A stretch of 64,000 nt of DNA from Sesamum alatum (taxonomy: Eukaryota > Streptophyta > Magnoliopsida > Lamiales > Pedaliaceae): positions 15,086,136 to 15,150,135 of the forward strand of contig JACGWO010000013.1 of NCBI GenBank assembly GCA_034509735.1, read 5' to 3'. The stretch's first letter is position 1. The number at the start of each line of letters is the position of its first letter. Positions 45,469 to 56,819 of the stretch are shown one piece after another. Under the pieces are notes generated by a model. It did no database searches. It saw only the letters and a list, made by a program, of their open reading frames with translations, and was not told where the DNA came from. The translations under genes and the position numbers were made by a program.

Positions 45469-45690
45469 GAGGGGGCATCTCCCCTCTCTTAGAGTTAAAA
45501 TTCTAAATGTGTGGGGCAATCCCTCTTTTTCCAAGAAAATTCAAAATGTGAGGGGCAATCCCCCTCTTTTAAGCAAAAATTCTAAATGTAAGGGGCAATC
45601 CCCCTCTTTTAAACAAAGTATTAAGGTGAGGGGCATCCCCCTCTTTCAAACAAAATATTAATTACGAGGGGCAATCCCCCTCTTTCATAA
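45469..45690. repeat. Tandem array of GAGGGGCAATCCCCCTC hairpins
   Basis: Six units of about 40 bp, each holding GAGGGGCAATCCCCCTC or a close variant (arms GAGGGG and CCCCTC) separated by AT-rich spacers such as CAAAATATTAA. It lies between integrase and the antisense ORF. The plus-strand frame 45422-45661 is a by-product. Confidence 0.85.
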
Positions 45691-45879
45691 AATGCAGTAC
45701 TTAACAACAGACTCATCATCGGTAAACAAAACAAGAACATTTTATTGCCATAACTGAAGGTTACACGGTGTTTAAACGAGAAAATGTACACTTAAACAAA
45801 ATATGTCTTGAGGTTAATAACGTTCCATGTGTGCAACACTTCATTTCCGTCCATCTTTTGCAGGCGGTAAGTTCATTTT

Positions 45880-46622
45880 CCTACTATCTCAATTACTTGG
45901 TATGGTCCTACCCATTTGGCATCGAGTTTCCCAATATTTCCTGTCGCGTCAACTCTTCTTAACACTAGGTCGCCCACTTGAAAATCCCGATGTCGTACTC
46001 TGTCATTGTAAGCTCTTGCTATCAACGTCTTGTAAGCTTCCATCCTGGTGCTTGCATTGCTCCTCGGCTATTCTACGAAGTCCAGGTCAACTAGTCTTTC
46101 ATTATCATTACTAGTCGGCTCATATTGTTGCACCCTGAATGTTTTCTCTCTTATCTCCATCGGGATGACAACTTTTGTCCCGTAAACCAAACTAAATAGG
46201 GTTTCCCCCGCGACCCATCGCAGTGTGGTCCGATATGCCCATAGGACTCTCAGGAGCTCTCCACCCAATTTCCTTTGGCTTCTTCCAACCTCGTCTTCAA
46301 ACTCTGGAGGATTATTCTATTGGTTACCTCTTTTTGCCCGTTAAACTAGGGTGTTGCTACAGAGGCATAACACTGCTTTATCTTCAACTCCTAACACCAC
46401 TACCAAAAATTTGGCCCCCTGAAACTGCGTGCCATTATCCATCACAAAGGCCTTGGGAATGCCGAAGCGGCATATGATGTTCTTCCACACGAACTTTATA
46501 ACTTCCTTCTCTGTGATTCTACTCAGTGCCTCCGCCTCTACCCACTTCAAGAAGTAGTCCACAACTACGAGTAAGTACTCTCGTTGGCCTATTACTCGGG
46601 GGAGTTTCCCTACTATGTCCAT
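45880..46622 (-). pseudogene. Gypsy 2 integrase core and C-terminus
   Basis: MDIVGKLPRVIGQREYLLVV, KWVEAEALSRITEKEVIKF and CRFGIPKAFVMDNGTQFQG (second catalytic Asp) form the core. After a frame break come LLRVLWAYRTTLRWVAGETL and, at 45900-46060, VGDLVLRRVDATGNIGKLDA and KWVGPYQVIEIVGK. The first Asp is D2 in the reading; the Glu region is partly lost in the frame break near 46330. Confidence 0.8.
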
Positions 46623-46625
46623 TCC

Positions 46626-47450
46626 TCACTGATGAAATGGGCAAGGGTTGTGCAACGACTGCATGTCTGTTGCTGGAACTTGAGTGGAATTAGCATGTTC
46701 TTGGCACTTTCGGCATTTCTTTACTAAGTTTCGAGCATCCTCCTGCATGGTTGGCCAGAAGTATCCTTGCCTCAGGGCCTTGCGCACTAACGGCCTTCCC
46801 CTAGAGTGATTGCCACAACTCCTTTCATGAATCACTCTCAGGACATATTCTGCTCTGTCCCCGTCCACACACTTAAGGTACGGTTGTGAAAATCCTCTTT
46901 TATATAATTCTCCTCCAATCAGTATGAAACTGACGGCTCTTGTGCGAATCGCCTTTGCTTCTCTAGGGTCTTGAGGCACAATTCCGAATTTTAGATATAC
47001 CTCCACATCTTCTTTCCAACACAGTGAGGTTCCCTTTGTTGATAAGACTTTGCTCCTGTCTATATCCACATCGGGTCGCTCCTGGTTGAATAAAGTTATT
47101 CTTCTGCTTTTTAATGGGGCCAACGAGCTAGCTAACTTAGCAAGTTGATCTGCTTCTTCATTACTCGCTCGCGGGACTTGTTCCAAGGTGAACTCATCAA
47201 ACTTCTTTCTCACCGCTTGAATGTTCGCTAAGTATTTGGCCATCTTCTCCCCCTTGGCTTCGACGTCCCTATTCACCTGCTTGACCACAAGCTGGGAATC
47301 ACTATGTGCCTTTACGAACTTTGCTCTGGCCACGAAGGCCAATTTTCCTCCCGCGATGCCTGCGTTCTTCAGCCCGAAAGGCATAATCTTATAGCAATAC
47401 GTCCCTTGCTCGGTGACAAAGCTTATTTTCTCTTGATCCTCATGTGCCAA
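46626..47450 (-). pseudogene. Gypsy 2 pol: in-frame RT-RNase H-integrase remnant
   Basis: One open frame of 274 codons. It starts in the reverse transcriptase fingers (TYCYKIMPFGLKNAG), then at about 47358 changes at once to the second half of RNase H (KFVKAHSDSQLVVKQVNRD, EQVPRASNEEADQLAKLASS). It continues through the linker to the integrase zinc-binding domain (VIHERSCGNHSRGRP, QGYFWPTMQEDA, KKCRKCQEHA). The polymerase palm with YVDD and the first half of RNase H are missing. The deletion kept the frame. Confidence 0.85.
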
Positions 47451-47496
47451 CCAAATTTGGTTTTACCCTTGGAAGGCACCCAGGAAGCTCATCAGC

Positions 47497-47895
47497 TCAC
47501 ATCCTTGAAGTTGAATCAATAAGGGCATCAATCCTTGGCAAGGGATATGAGTCTTTAGGGCAGGCTCGATTGAGGTCGGTGAAATCAATACACATCCTCC
47601 ACTTTCCATTGCTCTTCGGGACCAAGACCACATTGGCCAACCACTCGGGATAGTGCACAGGTCGAACGTAATTTACTTGAAGTAGCTTCTCGACTTCTTC
47701 TTTTATTATCTTGTTTCTCTCTATCCCAAATGCCCTTCTTTTCTGCCTCACCGGCTTTGCTTCGGGGTTTATGTTAAGCTTATGGACCATCACTTTGGGG
47801 CTTATCCCCTTCATATCCGCCATCTCCCATGCAAATACCTCAGCAGATTCTTGCAAAAAACTAACGATGATGCGCTCCTGCTGCGGACCCAACAA
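47497..47895 (-). pseudogene. Gypsy 2 reverse transcriptase N-terminus
   Basis: Contains EVFAWEMADMKGISPKVMVH, KPVRQKRRAFGIERNKIIKE, EWLANVVLVPKSNGKWRMCI and ACPKDSYPLPRIDALIDS, the standard start of Tat-type reverse transcriptase. A frame change separates it from the next ORF. Confidence 0.85.
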
Positions 47896-48017
47896 TATTC
47901 GATCTTCACAGTTTTTCAGGGATCCTCCAGGAGCTCCACCATTTTTATGTCCTTGAAGGCCTCCATTCTCTCTTCCTCAACTTTCCTTTTTTTAGCTTTC
48001 ATTCGAGACTCCTCTCC

Positions 48018-48548
48018 CTATCCCTCTTGGGAGCTTCCTCTATGTGGCTCGCCAGGCTTCAACTCGGGCGACCCCCTCGGTGTAACTAAGTTTCTGCCGC
48101 CCTCAATCTTTCCCTCAGGGACCACCGCTGGATTTTTCAGTATGCTAGCATAGCACTCTCTCGCTTGCTTCTTATCACCGACCACTTCTCCTACCCCTTC
48201 CGGTGTTGGGAACTTCACTTTCATGTGATAGGTAGATATTACAGCATGAAAGAGATTCAAACTCGGCCTCCCAAGGATTGCGTTGTAAGCAGAAGATGCA
48301 TCTACTACTAGAAATTTGACAAATTTTGTCACACGCCTGGGGTACGTCCCTATCAACATTGGCAAAGTAACTTCCCCCAATGACACAACTACATCTCCGC
48401 TAAAGCTGGTTAATGGTGTATTGACTGGCGTGAGTTGCACATTATCAATCCTCATTTGAGAGAAGGCTTTGTAGAAAAGGATGTCCACCAAGCTCCCGCT
48501 ATCAACTAAGATCTTCTTTACCAAGAATTTGGATATTGAGGCAGTCAC
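48018..48548 (-). pseudogene. Gypsy 2 aspartic protease
   Basis: KILVDSGSLVDILFYKAF carries the D-S-G active site. FSGDVVVSLGEVTLPMLIG, FLVVDASSAYNAILGRPSL and VVGDKKQARECYASILK follow. This domain is continuous and has no stop inside, making it one of the better-preserved parts. It processes the polyprotein in active elements. Confidence 0.85.
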
Positions 48549-48858
48549 AACTATCGCGTCGTTATAGGAGGGAAGGCTCCCCTACAAGTCTTGGTCGTTA
48601 AACACTATCTCTTCTGCGGGACATTCTTGAGGTGCCACCGTGACCTCACTATAAGCAACATGGTTGGCAGCGTGTCCTGTTGCTCTCACGGTAGCCTTTC
48701 TAGCTCGCCCCAAGTCTCCCCTAGCTGGTCCTCCTGAAATGACCCCAAACACCAGCGGTTGGGAGGTTATCCTTGATTGCTTGCTCCGCTTCCACTTTAA
48801 CCCCCATCTCCAGATGGGGTGTCATGTGCTTGCTTTCATTGGCGGGCCCCTGAGGGCC

Positions 48859-50251
48859 CTACTTCATTTTTCCCACAAATTCCTTCAAATAACCTCTTCG
48901 GATCAACTTCTCAATTTCGTTTCTCAAGTGGTGGCACTCTTCGGTGTTGTGGCCTCGATCTCTGTGAAGGTGGCAATATTTATCAGACTTCATTCTCTGC
49001 GGGTTGTCCTTCATCGGGTAAGGCCATCTTACCAACACTTGTTTAGCCACACGAGAACTTGAGCTCGCGGAGGGTATACTGGACCAAATTCCCGGGTAAC
49101 GTGTGCTTGCGTTCTCGTTTAACCCCCTCTACCCTAGGGGGAAACCTCTTTTCTTCTTCATCAGCCCTCTGCTTAAGGGGATTTGTTGGTCGTACACCTA
49201 TGGTTCCTTCTATCCTTATATACTTCTCTGCTCTCAACAACAACTCGTCCTGAGTCGAGGGAGGCTTCCCAGCAATAGACTCCTTAAATTGTCCTCTTCT
49301 CAAGTTCTGTTGCACGATGCTTGCCAGAAGTTCAGGGTTCACGTGGGGGATTTCCAAAACTGCTTCTGAGAAGCATTGTACGTACTCCTCAAACTTTCAT
49401 TCTCCCGCTGGACTATTGTAAACAAATACGCGACAGTCTTGGGATACCGCCTATTTATCGCGAAATGGTGCAAGAAGCGCTGGGAGAGTTGTTCGAATGA
49501 TTCGATGGTTCCTGGGGGTAGCTGGTTAAACCATGCCATCGCCTTCCCTGAGAGAGTAGTCCGAAACAACTTGCAGTAGGCCGCATCGCTAATGTCTAGC
49601 AAATCGGCCCTAGCCATGAAGCGATCAAAATGATCCTGAGGATCCCCTACTCAATTATACTCATTAAGGATTGGGATCTTAACACCGGATGGATGGCTTC
49701 TGCCAAAATGTGGGGGGCGAAAGGACTCCGTTGCGGGGGCGCCATTGCCAAGGGTCGTGCTGGGTATCCTGGAGGTCCCAAGGGATTCAAAAAACCGTGT
49801 GGCAGAAGGACTCCCATCTCATGATACCCTCCTTCTTGCATCCGCAGTACCTCCTCCGGGCGAGGAGGTTGAAAGTAATTGTCTTCACGTCCTCCCTGTG
49901 GAGGAGGTGGGAAGTAATCTTCTTCGCCTACACACCTGCAAAGAAGTGAGGGGAAATAGTTGTCCTCTGGCTGCGTGGCCCTACTGTTGACTTCCTTCTC
50001 GTAGTCCACACCGTCAAAGGCGTCTCGGACCTCTGCTCGCCACCTTCGGAGGCCAAGGGAGCGTCTTGTCCTCTGCGAGGACAGCGAGGGGGTCGTGGGG
50101 GTAATGCGTGTCTAGCTATGTACTGGGCCACAGCCTTCTCTGCTGCTTGGGCTGATGCGTCCTCCACCAACTGGCGAAGTGCCTCGGGAGTTATCTGAAT
50201 AACTAGGGGTGGAGGTGGAACCTCAGCATCCTCCCGCCTCACACTCTGCAA
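48859..50251 (-). pseudogene. Gypsy 2 gag
   Basis: Frames in order: 50251-49928 (ALRQLVEDASAQAAEKAVAQ), 50009-49647, 49617-49339 with the retrotransposon gag core (ADLLDISDAAYCKLFRTTLS, AWFNQLPPGTIESFEQLSQR), 49357-49043 (QQNLRRGQFKESIAGKPPST, LLLRAEKYI) and 49050-48859 with the knuckle KYCHLHRDRGHNTEECHHL. At least three frame shifts separate them. The region binds and packages RNA in active elements. Confidence 0.82.
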
Positions 50252-50381
50252 GTCGTGCGTGGGTGGATTCTCCGGGGCGTGGCCTTGCCCATGCTCTTCC
50301 CCTCATCTCTCGGGTTTATCTTGCCCTGCATTCACACTCCTGACTCTCGAACGGGTGTTTATCCTCAATGCCAAGATCTGG

Positions 50382-50399
50382 TTCACACAGATGGCGCCA
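50382..50399 (-). other. Gypsy 2 primer binding site
   Basis: TGGCGCCATCTGTGTGAA on the minus strand, two bases after the 5' LTR, like the sites at 14392 and 52854. Confidence 0.8.
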
Positions 50400-50401
50400 A
50401 G

Positions 50402-50756
50402 CTGATGGGGTGTAATTCGGGAAGTGGTAGATCCAAGTATGATTACACAAAACGGCGTCGCGAGTCAAGAAACTTGAGAGCTCTTCTCAGGAATTGATTT
50501 CTCAAAATAGTAAAAATGTATCTTTACATAGGATTTTGATAGCCTATTTATAGTAACTGGGAGGGGCAAAAATACTATTTTACCCTCCTACCGCCTCCAA
50601 TCTAACTACCATAATCTAATCTTCAAGGGCATTCTAGTAATTTGGTTCCACCCTACTAACCACTAACAATAACCACCTCTATGGAATTTCGGTAAATACT
50701 CATACATTTGAGGGTATTTTGGTAATTATGCTAAAAAATGTATTCTATCTCCATCA
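50402..50756 (-). repeat. Gypsy 2 5' LTR
   Basis: Minus-strand start TGATGGAGATAGAATACATT at 50756 and end CACCCCATCA at 50402. TATAAATA on the minus strand lies at 50545-50552. Confidence 0.92.
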
Positions 50757-50761
50757 CTCTC

Positions 50762-51195
50762 TGAAGTATACTCTCTCCAAATACCCTCTCTCTTTATGTA
50801 TTTGTCTCTACGTTTTCCAAGAGCATCACCATAGATTCCATGGATTTGAGGTGTATAAATGAGTGGGTTATTTTAGTAGTAATCCACCAACGCGAGTAAG
50901 GTGTGTCCGTGGCTTCCAAAACATTTGGAGCAAGATCCAAAATGGGGAGAACTTGAAGATGTACGTGGAGTGATCTTCAAGAACAAGAAATACAATGTGT
51001 TCGTGATCCAATCAAGGCACAAGCTTGTAGAGGAGCCAAATCCGGATACATCATTGACATACTTCCATTGCTACAGGTTCAATCGGTCCACTATTATGTG
51101 CCAATGTGTTAATTGAATAATTATCGTGCACATATTATTTATTTTATGAGAGATAGTTTATTGTATGAATTATCCATTTTTTTCTTTTTCCCAAT
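50762..51195 (+). repeat. Copia B LTR, part 3 of 3
   Basis: Begins after the gypsy 2 duplication and ends TTTTTCCCAATA directly before the copia primer site. The plus-strand frame 50901-51116 has no domain. The final CA of the LTR appears as TA. Confidence 0.5.
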
Positions 51196-51197
51196 AG

Positions 51198-51210
51198 TGG
51201 TATTAGAGCC
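51198..51210 (+). other. Copia B primer binding site
   Basis: TGGTATTAGAGCC, one base from the initiator-methionine-tRNA-complementary TGGTATCAGAGCC used by plant copia elements. Confidence 0.75.
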
Positions 51211-52162
51211 GCTATGGCTTAGTCTAGCTGATTGATCGTGAAAGTTTCTTTATGCTCGAATTTTTTTAAAAAAATCATTTTAATTATTATGAAAGCATGA
51301 AATCTTTCGTTGATTTTTTCATCATATGTAGATCTTGATGTGGAGATCATGTGGTTGAAATTTGGTGAAAATCGGATGATTGGTTTGTGAGAAAAATCAA
51401 ACGCTGGTTTTTGAATCTATTTTCTTTGAGCAGAAAATCAAGCCTAATTTTGTTGCTTTTATCAAAATACTTTTTATGCTATATTATAGATCATGAAAAG
51501 AGGTTCAAAACGGTGCATGAATCATAAAAAACGGATTAAAAATAAATGAGATATGAATTTTTCAAATTTTCCCTGGAAAATGTGTCATCAAAAATTGGCC
51601 GATGAAGTCACCGGGAAACGCATCGCCAGCGCCGGAGATGTGCTGAATGGTTGCTAATGTAGTGCCAACTGGGCGCAGGTCCCATGATGGCTAACTAGGC
51701 ACTGAATGAGCGTTGATTTGGCACCAACTAGGCGTTGATTAGGTGCCAACTGGGCGTAGAGTCCTATGCCTCTTGGCTGGTTTGTGAGTCGAGCCTGTGG
51801 CTCATGGCTGCCTTATGGCTGGCTCGTGGCTAAAGCTCTGTTTGGCTATTCTTTTTTCTGAAAAGTCAATTTTCAGTAAAAAAAAAAAAGAAGGTTTGTT
51901 TTGGAAAATTATGTTTGATAGGGGGACCATTCCGGTGGTTGAACATTTAATTTAATTTAGTTTTCTAAGTGTAAATATTTTTAATTGTCCTTTTTGTTTT
52001 GTAGAAAATTGAAGCATGACCTATAAAATATGTGCCTTTATTATTTTAATATTTATAATTATAATTTATGCCACTTTGATTATTTATTATTGCAATACTA
52101 TGTGGTTGCAATTTCTGATATGAGTATTTGTTATCTCAATATTTTGTGATTGCAATTATGAC
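51211..52162 (+). other. Copia B leader remnant, no gene
   Basis: Sequence after the primer site up to the next LTR. It includes repeated GGGCGTAG/GGCGTTGATT-type phrases near 51690-51760 but no recognisable gag. The rest of copia B is not seen beyond the third gypsy element. Confidence 0.4.
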
Positions 52163-52851
52163 TGATATATGCCAAAATGGCTAGCCCAAGAGCAAGGCCC
52201 AAAATCCCAAACAGGCATCTAGGAGCCCAAGGAGAGATATTGGAGCCCCACGCAAAGCCTCGCATATTTTTGGAGGAGGCCCAAAAGTGACACTAGCCCA
52301 ACCCAAGGAAGGACTAGTCAAGCCTCTCCTCAGCGAAGGAGAGGCCCAGCCCAGGCTAAGGATGAAGCCTCATAGGGGAGGCCCAGGGCAAAAGCCAAGC
52401 TCATCAAGACCGGATAAGGATAGACCCGGCCTTATCCTTATCCACAGAAGATCCCTTCAACTGACCTCCTACTTCCAAGGAGTCCGAAGGCTGCAGAAGT
52501 CTAGGAAGGCCAATGCTCGGTCCTTCCAGAGTCCAGGCTGATGAAGAGTCCCTCCCAACTGTAGCTCTTCCTCTATAAATACCGACCTCCTTGGCTGGCT
52601 CAAGGAATGTTTTTCTTAGCACTCTATCACACGAATTTATGCTCTCACCCTCGCACTAAGTTCATTTTATGTTTTTTGTTCATAAAATCTCACCGTTTCT
52701 TTAATTTATTCAAATTTATTCTTCCACAACTATTTACTGACTTGAGCGTCGGAGTGGTAATACTTTTTTTGCAGGTCCCCTTTTCATAGCTTGCAGAAAC
52801 CCAAGGTCCACTTCACTCAAGCCCAAGAACGAGCTCTTTCAGCTCACATCA
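52163..52851 (+). repeat. 5' LTR of gypsy element 3
   Basis: Starts TGATATATGCCAAAATGGC and ends AGCTCACATCA before a primer-site sequence. TATAAATA lies at 52574-52581. No 3' LTR is seen because the element is cut at 57171. The exact left border is inferred from the TG...CA rule. Confidence 0.7.
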
Positions 52852-52853
52852 AT

Positions 52854-52871
52854 TGGCGTTGTCTGTGGGAA
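52854..52871 (+). other. Gypsy 3 primer binding site
   Basis: TGGCGTTGTCTGTGGGAA two bases after the LTR, a one-base variant of TGGCGCCGTCTGTGGGAA. Confidence 0.75.
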
Positions 52872-53359
52872 CACAGAACTAAGACGTAGGGATTATAAAA
52901 ACTCCCAACACCGGATCAGACAAGCAGAAGGCCACAGATGCTCTTGGCGACTCTCAGGCGTTGCAGGTGCTGTCTGGAGCCCCCTTGGCTCCCTATAGGA
53001 GGTAGGAAGCGGGATCCTCTGATCCCTCTGAACCCCTATCGGACCCTCCGCGGGACAGTACCCCCTTGGATACCTCCACTGATAAGTTGTCCCTAAGACG
53101 GATGGCAGTCATCCAGCAGATGATCACATCCTCCATACGGGCGCAAATGGCAACGGTCAACACTACCCCCTTGGTAGCAGTGAGCTCCCGCGATAGCCGG
53201 AGGGCCGGTGAAAGATGGCGAGACCCCTCCTAGGCAGAGGCTTCTCGGACTTCCAGAGTATAAACTGATTCCTTCTCCCTAGGTGTGAAATGAAGTTCCC
53301 CTCTCCCCCCCCCCCCCCCTTCTCTTTGGGAGGCTTAATTGGAGCACCTATAGAAAAGC

Positions 53360-54034
53360 TTGTCGGATGTCCAACGTAGGATGATGGGAGTCCCAGTAGA
53401 GGTGCAGGGCGGCATCCTGTTTAGCGAGGAAGTCATGGCGGACGAAATCCCTTCCAATTGTCGGACATCGACCATTGCGGAGTACGATGGCACCATCGAT
53501 CTACAAGACCACCTGTCACGGTTCGAGAATGCCGCGCTTCTCCATTGATACACAAATGGGATCAAGTGTCGGGTCTTTGCTACCACCTTCGCCCGAGCGG
53601 CCCAACAGCGGTTCAACCAGCTACCTGTTGGCTCAGTGAGGAACTTTCAGGAAATCTGCTCGATGTTCCTTCATCAGTTCGCCAGTAGCAAGAAACATTG
53701 CAAAACCTCCCTTAGTCTCTTCATTGTTCGACAAAAGGATTTTGAGTCCCTGAGGGACTACTTGCATCGTTTCAACGCCGCCGCCTTGGAAGTCCCTGCG
53801 GCTACACAGGAGGTCAAGGCTAGCGCCTTCTCTCAAGGACTTTTGCATGGGAATTTCTTCAAATCCCTAGCCAAGAAGCCGACACTAGACTTTGATAGCC
53901 TGTTGGCTAGAGCAACCAAATACATCAACATGGAGGAGGCACAAGCCTCCAAGAAGGAAGGTCGGGGCGAGAAGAAGAAGGACACTCTAGAGGAAGGATG
54001 TGTTGATGGGCGGGATAGGAAGCCCCCTTTCTAA
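53360..54034 (+). pseudogene. Gypsy 3 gag with one stop
   Basis: A single frame interrupted only by TGA at 53546-53548. Motifs are IAEYDGTIDLQDHLSRFENA, AAQQRFNQLPVGSVRNFQE, QFASSKKHCKTSLSLF, FESLRDYLHRFNAAALEVP and LARATKYINMEEAQ, a typical Tat-type retrotransposon gag. A run of C (about 53306-53319) precedes it. A decayed knuckle, C-x2-H-x9-C (CQFHNDYRYSTEEC), follows near 54160-54205. Confidence 0.85.
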
Positions 54035-54548
54035 AGGGACCTCCTGTCTACAGTCCCCTCAATTTCCCCATCACTCAGGCCCTCATGGCGGTAGAGGGGA
54101 AGGGGCTGCTGATACAACCTCGAGGGGCTAAGGAAAGCCCCATGCGACCAAGTCAGACAAATTCTGTCAATTTCATAACGACTACAGGTACTCCACGGAG
54201 GAATGCCGACATCTAAAATTCAAAATCGAGTGAATTGTCCAAAACGGTTACCTTCAGGAGTTCGTCTGTAGAGAGAAGTTTAAGGCACAGGTCCCTACTA
54301 GAAAAAGGACCAGAACCAGGGAAACCCCCGGCAGAGTCCAGTCCTGAACCTCCTAGGATGGAAGGATGTAAGCACGCCCCCGCTAGGCCCTCAGAGGACA
54401 TGAACCCTCATCGGAAGGGAGTCATACGTATGATCGCGGGAGGCCTATGGGGGGAGAGTCCCATATTGCGCCCATAATCCAGTTTGGGTGAACCGAATGA
54501 ACGGGAGTCATCCTCCTCTATAACGACACCCAAGTAATCACGGCCACC

Positions 54549-54965
54549 GTGGCCAACTACGAAGTCAATAGAGTCTTCATAGACTCAGGGAGTTCGATTG
54601 ACATTATATACGGGAAGGCCCATGATCAGATGCAGTTGGGGAAAACCCCCATGGAAAAGGTGGACACCTCATACAGATTCGCAGGAGAAGTGGTGCGCCC
54701 AAGAGGAGCGATATTTCTCCCCCTTTCGTTGGAGCAGGGGTCGTTGAGGAGGACATGCTTAATCAAATTCTTAGAAGTGGACGCCCCCTCAGCATACAAC
54801 ATAATTCTGGAAAGGCCCTTCCTAAATGCCTTCCAGGCAATCATATCCACCTTCCATATGAAGATCAAATTTCCTGTACCAGGCGAAATATGGGAGGTAG
54901 GTGGAGACCAACAACAATCACTGAGGTGCTATGTGGAGGCTATACGGAAAGGACGAAAGTGGTGA
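54549..54965 (+). pseudogene. Gypsy 3 aspartic protease
   Basis: VNRVFIDSGSSIDIIYGKAH has the D-S-G active site; RFAGEVVRPRGAIFLPLSL, FLEVDAPSAYNIILERPFL and EIWEVGGDQQQSLRCYVEA follow. The flap-side GRP is changed to ERP. The domain is continuous in 138 codons but the flanking pol is broken. Confidence 0.85.
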
Positions 54966-55189
54966 GCCATAGAACTGTCCCGGAGGAATCCCGCAAAAGA
55001 CAAGAGAAAGACCCCTCTGAGGGGAAGGAAGAGGCAGGCCCGACGTCTTCCCCATGGGAAGCCCTGCCCAGCAAGGAGGATCGCTCTAAAGTTCAGCTGA
55101 CAGAGGAGCTATTAACCATTGAATTATGCCCAGAATACCCTACAAGACTGCCCGGATAGGTTCTTAATTACAAGGAGTCCTAAGGGAGG

Positions 55190-55925
55190 ACCTGATCCGG
55201 TGCCTCCAACGCAACATGGATATATTCGCCTAGTCACCTCACGATTTGGAAGGGAAGAGTCCTGAGGTCATAATGCACCACCTCAACATCGATCTCTCTA
55301 TGAAGCCGGTAAAATAAAAGGAGAGACACTTCGGCTCGGAGAAGGAAGAGATCATCCAAGCCGAAATAGAAAGACTAACGAAGGCAGGCCATAGAGACCT
55401 TCTGCTACGTGGCCATGCCCTTCGGCCTAAAAAATGTGGGAGCTACATACCAACGCTTGGTGGATAAGATATTCCGTCTCCAGTTGGGATGAACATAGAG
55501 GTGTATGTAGATGACATGCTCGTCAAGAGTAGGAAAGTGAATGATCACATCTTAGACTTAGAAGAAACATTCGCCGTCCTTTGAAAGTATTGTTTGAAAT
55601 TGAACCCCTCCAAGTGCGCTTTGGAGTGCGGGGAGGCCGCTTCATGGGTTTAATGGTGACCGAGAGGGGGATCGAGGCTAACCCCCTCAAAATCAAAGTC
55701 GTTCTAAACATGAAGGAATCTACCAACATTAATGAGGTGCAATGCCTCACTAAGAGACAGCAGCACTTAGTCGGTTCATTACCAAATCGCCAGAGAAAAG
55801 CCTTCCCTTTTTCAAGGTGTTACGGAAGGCCAAGAACTTTGAGTGGGTGCAAGAATGCCACAAAGCCTTCAAGGAGCTTAAGCAATACTTGGCTAGCCTT
55901 CCCTTGTTGGTTAAACCTTTGCTAG
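55190..55925 (+). pseudogene. Gypsy 3 reverse transcriptase, fingers deleted
   Basis: Reads KAGH at about 55385 and then AMPFGLKN and [12 protein letters not shown], omitting the 70 or so residues that normally carry the fingers and the LPRID and DAYQGY blocks. [12 protein letters not shown] (55504-55539) keeps both catalytic Asp residues. Stops at several points; the thumb is in other frames. Confidence 0.8.
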
Positions 55926-56645
55926 GGGACACGTTATACGCCTACTTAGCAGCCACGTCCCAGGCAGTAAGCTCAGTCCTCCTTCGGGAGTAGAACGGGC
56001 AGCAGACACCCATCTACTACTTTAGCAAAGTCGTCAACGAGGCGGAAGGACGATACAGCCTCACAGAAAAGATAGCCTTCGCGCTGGTAACAACCGCCCG
56101 AAGATTGCGCCCCTACTTCCTGTCTTATCCAATAGGGGTCCGTACCAATCACCCCCTCAAACAGGGAAGCCGGACACTCCGGCCGATTGATCAAGTGGTC
56201 CATCAAGCTCAGCTAGTACGACATCTCGTACCTCCCCAAGACGACCATCAAAGCTCAAGTAATGACCGATTTTATCTCGAAAAGCACATCCCCTCCCCCG
56301 GACAAGGGGATCTAGCTTTTGCACATGGACGAATCCTCTACCGCCCAGGGAAGTGGCGAGGGCATAGTCGTGACCTCACACGAAGGAGTAGATACGAAAT
56401 TTGGAATCAAGTTCGAATTCAAAGCCTCTAACAATGAGGCCGAGTATGGAGCCCTGACTTTGGGCATGAGAATGGCCTAGGAGGCTAGGACCAGTCACCT
56501 AGTAGCTTACTTGAACTCCCAACTCATCGTTAAGCAAACAAAGGGAATTTATGAAGCTAAGGATGAGAGTCTGAAGCAATACCTTCAAAGGATAGAGGAA
56601 TGGAAGACCAAGTTTGATACCTTCTAACTCATTCAAATCCCTCGA
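55926..56645 (+). pseudogene. Gypsy 3 RNase H regions
   Basis: An RT-connected RNase H reading (YAYLAATSQAVSSVLL, IYYFSKVVNEAEGRY) runs to about 56200. A second RNase H near 56320-56640 reads LHMDESST, KFGIKFEFKASNNEAEYGAL and LNSQLIVKQTKGIYEAKDES. Frames shift several times and stops are present. A second (archaeal-type) RNase H is characteristic of Tat-lineage elements. Confidence 0.7.
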
Positions 56646-56819
56646 GAGGAGACAACAAAGTCGATTACTTGTCAAACTTGGCCAGCACCATGGATGATTG
56701 TTGAACTAGGCGGATAACAATATATCACCTGTCAAAGCCCGGTTTTACCTTGGTAGTACAGGATATACTTCTTAGAGGAGACTGGAGACAGCCTGTCCTA
56801 AATTAGTAAAAGGAAAACT

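Larger units (their letters stand above)
43308..50756 (-). mobile_element. Full-length Tat-type Ty3/gypsy element 2, 7449 bp
   Basis: Both 355-bp LTRs are present, with CTCTC outside each end (43303-43307 and 50757-50761). Order on the minus strand: 5' LTR, primer site, gag, protease, partial reverse transcriptase, partial RNase H, integrase, a tandem-repeat spacer, an antisense ORF on the plus strand, purine-rich tract, 3' LTR. By eye the LTRs differ at about 16 positions plus one or two indels, roughly 95 percent identity, so it is not a recent insertion. Coding parts have frame shifts and a large deletion in pol. Confidence 0.93.
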
